DNA of 64,000 bases from Verrucomicrobia bacterium IMCC26134. GTDB taxonomy: Bacteria; Verrucomicrobiota; Verrucomicrobiia; Opitutales; Opitutaceae. Positions 60,263 through 64,000 of this stretch are shown here, one piece after another. Positions within the stretch are counted from its first letter, which is position 1. Every line of letters begins with the position of its first letter. The notes below the pieces were generated by a model, which made no database searches, had not been told where the DNA came from, and was given only the letters and a program-made list of their open reading frames with translations. A program made the translations under genes and the position numbers. The DNA is taken from assembly GCA_000972765.1 (NCBI GenBank), contig CP011265.1, positions 1,116,001 through 1,180,000 of the forward strand, given 5' to 3'.

Positions 60263-62929
60263 TTAGAGTTCGGCGTCGAATTTGTAGACGCCGGAGCCGA
60301 CCGTGAATACGGCGAAGCCGGGTGAAGAGGGCTGCGGGGTGAGGCCGGGTGCATGGGCGGCGAACGCATCTCCCTCGTGCACCGATTCGAGATTGGAGGT
60401 GGGAACGTGGATGGTTGAGGAGGTGTTCGGAGGCACGACGACCGAGAGGGAGACACGGCCGGCGGATCGCCGCCACTCGACCGAGATGCGACCGGCGGCT
60501 GAATCATGCGCGGCGCGCACAAAGGCGAGCTCGCCGACGACGGCCGGTTTGATGATGAAGTGGCAAAAACCCGGCTCGGCGGGGTCGGGTTGGATGCCGG
60601 CGAGGTCGTGGTAAAACCACTCCATGATCTGGCCGAGCATGAAGTGGTTTTGGGACGCGCCGCCGGCGGCACCGGTAAGGTTCCAGGCCTCGCCCAGACT
60701 GGTGGCTCCCTTTGCGAGTTGATAGCCGTAGCCAGGGCGCTCGGACTGGTTGTTCATCGCGTAGACGACATCGGAGCGACCGGAGTCGGCCAGGGCGCGC
60801 AACAAGTAGCGGTAGCCCACGTCACCGGCGGTGATGGAATCCTGCCGTGCGTGGATGTCGGCGACGAGCACGGCGAGCACGGCCTCGCGATCCGCGGGGG
60901 GCACCAGACCCAGCACGAGCGGCATGGATTGGGCGGTCTGGCTGCCGGTCGCGTAGCGATGAGCGGCGGGGTCGTAGAGCTGCCGGTTGAAGGCCTCCGC
61001 GACCAGCCCGGCGAGCTTGGCGTGGGCGGCTGCCTCCTCGGGCAATCCGAGGCGCGCGGCGATTTTTTCCAGCGCCAGCAAGTCTTCGTAATAAATCGCG
61101 GAGGCGGTGAGTGTGACCGGCGTGAGCTGGGCGGGGCCGGGACGTTTCGGTCCGAGGTCGAACCAGTCGCCCAGGCCGTGGCCGACGAGGTGGTCGTGCG
61201 CCTTGGTGCCGAGGTAGGCGGCGTAGCGTTTCATGCCTGCGTAGTGACGCCGTAGGACAGCGTCGTCGCCGGTGAAAACGTATTGCTGCCAGGCCGCGAG
61301 GATGAAGGCGCTGCCCCATTCGGGGGAATCGAGAAAGCCGTCTTTGAAAACGGTGTATTCGGGCGCGATGCAGGGCACGAGGCCGTCGGCGCGCTGGGCA
61401 TCCGCCATGTCGTCGAAGCACTTTTCGAAAAGCGCGGACAAGTCGAAACCGTAGCGCAGCGAAGGACCGTTCAGGTGGTATTGTTCCAGCCAGCCGAGGC
61501 GTTCCCGGTGGGGGCAGTCGGTGATCACGCTGACGAGATTGCTGCGCTGCGCCCAGCGCACCAGGTCGCGGATGCGGTTGAATAGCGGATTGGAGCACTC
61601 GAACTCGCCGATGTAACGCGACGAGGTGTGGACTACGACGCCGGCGAGCGAGATAATTACGGGCAGTTCGCCGCCCTCGGAAGCGGCGGTCAGCTCGACC
61701 TGCAGGTAACGCGAACCGTGGTAGTAGAAACGGGGGAACCAGGTTTCGTCAGCCCCCGTGCCGGCGAGCGTGAATTGCCACCAGGCGTCGTGACCGCCGC
61801 ATGAGGCGCGATCGGCGGAACCGTCCGCATGCACGAGCTCGGCGGGGATGAGGCGCACGCGCGCCCCGGCTGGGCCGCGCACGACGAGGCGCGGCATGAG
61901 GGAGGCGTTTTGCCCCAGGTCGTAAACCGAGGCGCCCGGATGGAGTTGTTTTACCACGACGGGTGCGAGCGTGTCGTGGGTGCGAAGCGGAGGCGCGGCG
62001 TGGGAAACACCGCGCAGCTCGCCTCCGGGCGCGGAGCGGGTGACCGCCGGCGACCAGGCGGAAGCGTCGAAGCCAGGCGCATCCCAGCCGGATAAATCGA
62101 GGCGGGCATCGTGATCCTCGCCGCCGTAGACGCAGCAAAACGTAATCGGTCCGGCAGCGGTGCGCCAGTCGGAGTCAGTGCCTATAAACTCCGTGGTGCC
62201 GTCAGCGTAGTCGAGACGCAACCGGGCGATGGCCATGAGCGGTCCGAAGCTGCCGGTGAACTTGGTGTAGCGACCGCCGCTGACGTTATACATGCCGTTG
62301 GCAAGGAGGAGACCGAGGACGTTTTCGCCTCGTCGGAGGCCGGCGGTCAGGTCGAAGGTATCGTAGAGGACGGTGCGGCGGTAGTTGGTCCAGCCGGGGG
62401 CGAGCAGGGCTTCGCCGATTTTGAGCCCGTTGGCAGTGAGCTCGTAGTGGCCTAGGCCGGTGACGTGCAGCAGCGCGCGTATGAGGCCGGGGCGCACGGT
62501 GATGGAGCGGCGCAAACGCACGGTGGCGTCGGCGCCCTCCCGGCCGATCCAGGCGGCGGGCGACCAGTGGGTTGGGGCAAGCACGCCCATGGTCCAGCGG
62601 GCGGGCGGGCTCCATGGCGAGGTCACGCCGTCCTGGTCCCAGACTCGGACCGTCCACCAGCAGATCTGATCGGTGGAGAGGGGCGCGCCGGCATAGACGA
62701 TGCGGCACGCGGAGTGGTTCTCCAGCCGGCCTGTGTCCCAGAGGTCGCCTTGTCTGGCGGCGAGCAACTCAGGCGCGGAGGCGACGAGCACCTGACAGGC
62801 CGTCTGGCGCAGACCCCGTGCGTCTTTGACGACCGCTTCAAGAAACCAGCCGAGAGTCGGATCGGGCCGGTCGATGCCGAGCGGAGCCTCTCGACGGTCG
62901 GTTTGCAGGCGAACGGCTTGGAGTGACAT
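60263..62929 (-). CDS. GH78 alpha-L-rhamnosidase
   Basis: An 888-residue glycosidase without a signal peptide, so it is likely cytoplasmic and acts on imported oligosaccharides. N-terminal beta-sandwich modules (LRTDR-type start, DPTLGWFLEA; GHYELTANGLKIGEALLAPGW) precede the (alpha/alpha)6 barrel. SVITDCPHRERLGWLEQYH contains the Glu of the family catalytic pair, and GATSLGEAWN contains the second conserved Glu. A C-terminal beta-sandwich follows. It removes terminal L-rhamnose from pectin or glycoside oligosaccharides. It is the first gene of the arabinose/pectin locus. Confidence 0.88.
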   Translation of the reverse strand: MSLQAVRLQTDRREAPLGIDRPDPTLGWFLEAVVKDARGLRQTACQVLVASAPELLAARQGDLWDTGRLENHSACRIVYAGAPLSTDQICWWTVRVWDQDGVTSPWSPPARWTMGVLAPTHWSPAAWIGREGADATVRLRRSITVRPGLIRALLHVTGLGHYELTANGLKIGEALLAPGWTNYRRTVLYDTFDLTAGLRRGENVLGLLLANGMYNVSGGRYTKFTGSFGPLMAIARLRLDYADGTTEFIGTDSDWRTAAGPITFCCVYGGEDHDARLDLSGWDAPGFDASAWSPAVTRSAPGGELRGVSHAAPPLRTHDTLAPVVVKQLHPGASVYDLGQNASLMPRLVVRGPAGARVRLIPAELVHADGSADRASCGGHDAWWQFTLAGTGADETWFPRFYYHGSRYLQVELTAASEGGELPVIISLAGVVVHTSSRYIGEFECSNPLFNRIRDLVRWAQRSNLVSVITDCPHRERLGWLEQYHLNGPSLRYGFDLSALFEKCFDDMADAQRADGLVPCIAPEYTVFKDGFLDSPEWGSAFILAAWQQYVFTGDDAVLRRHYAGMKRYAAYLGTKAHDHLVGHGLGDWFDLGPKRPGPAQLTPVTLTASAIYYEDLLALEKIAARLGLPEEAAAHAKLAGLVAEAFNRQLYDPAAHRYATGSQTAQSMPLVLGLVPPADREAVLAVLVADIHARQDSITAGDVGYRYLLRALADSGRSDVVYAMNNQSERPGYGYQLAKGATSLGEAWNLTGAAGGASQNHFMLGQIMEWFYHDLAGIQPDPAEPGFCHFIIKPAVVGELAFVRAAHDSAAGRISVEWRRSAGRVSLSVVVPPNTSSTIHVPTSNLESVHEGDAFAAHAPGLTPQPSSPGFAVFTVGSGVYKFDAEL

Positions 62930-63228
62930 GAGGGTATGGGGCGGGCGGTGGGGCGGGGGAGAGGCTTGCGACTTCAGCTGATTGAATACGCAGGTGGTTT
63001 AATGCGGATGATTGATGCCGCCTCTGCGGACAGATGCGAGGATGGGTAATTTTTACAGTCATGCAGGAGAGACGATTGCGTTCTCTCCGTCGGGGGTGGC
63101 CTTCAGGAGGAGGACGCCCGGTGCGGGGCTTCGTATTATTCGTTAAACTAATGTCAGGCGCAATTATCGCGCAGTATTTGTGGAAATGGCGGCCTGACTC
63201 CGGACCGATCGAGCATCACGCTACGGCC
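62930..63228. other. 299-bp divergent intergenic region
   Basis: Lies between the rhamnosidase (-) and the oxidoreductase subunit (+), so it holds both promoters. No clear -35/-10 pair, terminator or operator was found. An in-frame ATG at 63151 could extend the right-hand gene, but the added residues look noncoding. Confidence 0.45.
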
Positions 63229-64000
63229 ATGGTCACACCCAATAACCCCACCTCGGGCGACCGGCCCGTCACCCCTCAATCTCTCGCCGTCGAAGCTACC
63301 GTGCCTGATGTCGTAATCCGCCTCGCCGGCGATTCCCAAGACGGCATCCAGGCCGTCGGCGGCTTCCTCGCCCGGCTTGCCGGTCGTTCGGACCAGGAAG
63401 TCATGACTTACATGACGATTCCCTCCACCATCTCGGGCGGCGCCTCGATTTTCCAGGTGCGCATGGGCTCCGGCGACATCCTTTCTGCTGGCGACCGCGC
63501 CGATGTGCTGGTGGCCTTTTATCAGCACAGCTACGACGGCCACCGCGAGTCTTTGCGTCCGGGCGGCGTGCTGCTTTACGACTCGGATCATGTTACAGCC
63601 AACCCCGACGACCACGACGTAACCGCCGTGGGTGTGCCGATGACTTCCGCGACCGTCGAGGCCGTGGGTGGATCGAGCAAGGAGAAGGGAAAAAACATCT
63701 ATGTGCTCGGCCTGCTCGCGCGTATGTTCGACCTGGATGTGCCGAAGCTCACGCAGCTCATTCACGAGCGTTTTGGCGGCAAGACCGAGGACCTCGTGCG
63801 CAACGCCCTTCTGGCCTTCGACGCCGGCTACGCCTACCCGGCGGAGCACCTCCGCCATATCCTTTACCGACTCGAAAAACCCGCTCATCAATCCGGTTCG
63901 AGACCCAACGTCACCTGCGACGGCAACACCGCCCTCGCCTACGGTCTCATCGCCGCAGGCGTGCGTCATGGCGCCGCCTATCCTATCACACCCTGGTCAT
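63229..64000 (+). CDS. korA: 2-oxoacid:ferredoxin oxidoreductase subunit alpha, 3' end outside the window
   Basis: An open frame from the ATG at 63229 to the window edge (257 codons), with no stop. The N-terminal part matches the gamma/alpha fusion of 2-oxoglutarate:ferredoxin oxidoreductase: VVIRLAGDSQDGIQAVGG, MTIPSTISGGASIFQVRMG, RADVLVAFYQ and RPGGVLLYDSD. The alpha domain begins near CDGNTALAYGLIAAGVRHG, running into the substrate/CoA-loop region (AYPITPWS) at the edge. The enzyme oxidises 2-oxoglutarate (or a related 2-oxoacid) to the acyl-CoA and reduces ferredoxin. The beta subunit should follow beyond the window. Confidence 0.88.
   Translation, partial: MVTPNNPTSGDRPVTPQSLAVEATVPDVVIRLAGDSQDGIQAVGGFLARLAGRSDQEVMTYMTIPSTISGGASIFQVRMGSGDILSAGDRADVLVAFYQHSYDGHRESLRPGGVLLYDSDHVTANPDDHDVTAVGVPMTSATVEAVGGSSKEKGKNIYVLGLLARMFDLDVPKLTQLIHERFGGKTEDLVRNALLAFDAGYAYPAEHLRHILYRLEKPAHQSGSRPNVTCDGNTALAYGLIAAGVRHGAAYPITPWS

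Noticed and set aside
63154-63969. Minus-strand 271-codon frame at the right edge
   Set aside because: The plus strand of the same DNA reads as a clear 2-oxoacid:ferredoxin oxidoreductase alpha subunit, which simply has no stop in the window. The minus frame has no recognisable motif.

Overview
The window looks like chromosome of a Gram-negative, GC-rich member of the Verrucomicrobiota, most probably family Opitutaceae. This placement is an inference from gene content: TonB-dependent receptors without SusD partners, a split FeoB with a DtxR/FeoA regulator, a pectin/rhamnogalacturonan locus with SGNH esterases, and weak Shine-Dalgarno signals. No 16S gene is present. I see no prophage, insertion sequence, CRISPR array, plasmid function or rRNA. 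One tRNA (Glu, anticodon CTC) lies at 48.9 kb.

Layout. 1-7.5 kb: housekeeping genes (TonB-like C-terminus cut by the window edge, RluA-type pseudouridine synthase, MazG-like pyrophosphohydrolase, ccsA/hemX-hemA pair, two methyltransferases, D,D-carboxypeptidase). 7.5-19.6 kb: a large exported DUF4450-type glycosidase-like protein, a TonB-dependent receptor, adenine deaminase, a COG0402 amidohydrolase, an exported MTA/SAH-nucleosidase-like protein and an exported purine nucleoside permease (NUP)-like protein. Together the last five look like a purine-nucleoside scavenging system. Each of its four transcription units has a sigma-54-like -24/-12 element just upstream, and two of these lie in a 19-bp near-identical block. 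19.7-31 kb: YdiJ-like FAD/Fe-S dehydrogenase, TolC, an FmdB-type zinc ribbon, a PpiD/SurA-like foldase, a BrkB/YihY membrane protein with long G tracts, a GYF-domain membrane protein and ArgS. 31-42.5 kb: a thymidine-phosphorylase-family protein with altered active-site motifs, an unknown membrane protein, a sterol-desaturase-family protein, an M3 peptidase, a second TonB receptor, ferredoxin, rhomboid and a tail-specific protease. 42.8-47.1 kb: DtxR-FeoA-FeoA fusion, FeoB split into G-domain and channel proteins, and CysK.

47.2-50.2 kb: cytochrome c/PQQ-type sugar dehydrogenase fusion, tRNA-Glu, AroQ and a Nif3 homologue. 50.3-62.9 kb: a co-directional locus for pectin/rhamnogalacturonan-I use. 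It holds two SGNH acetylesterase-like proteins, a PL22 oligogalacturonate lyase, a 942-aa exported helical-repeat protein of unknown function, AraFGH (L-arabinose ABC transporter) and a GH78 alpha-L-rhamnosidase. The parts fit the sugars of rhamnogalacturonan I (galacturonate, rhamnose, arabinose side chains, acetyl groups). The right edge cuts a 2-oxoacid:ferredoxin oxidoreductase alpha subunit gene.

The most interesting items are the purine-nucleoside locus with its shared promoter-like elements, the 942-aa protein in the pectin locus, the split FeoB with a double-FeoA regulator, the variant thymidine phosphorylase, and the homopolymer tracts inside the brkB-like gene.
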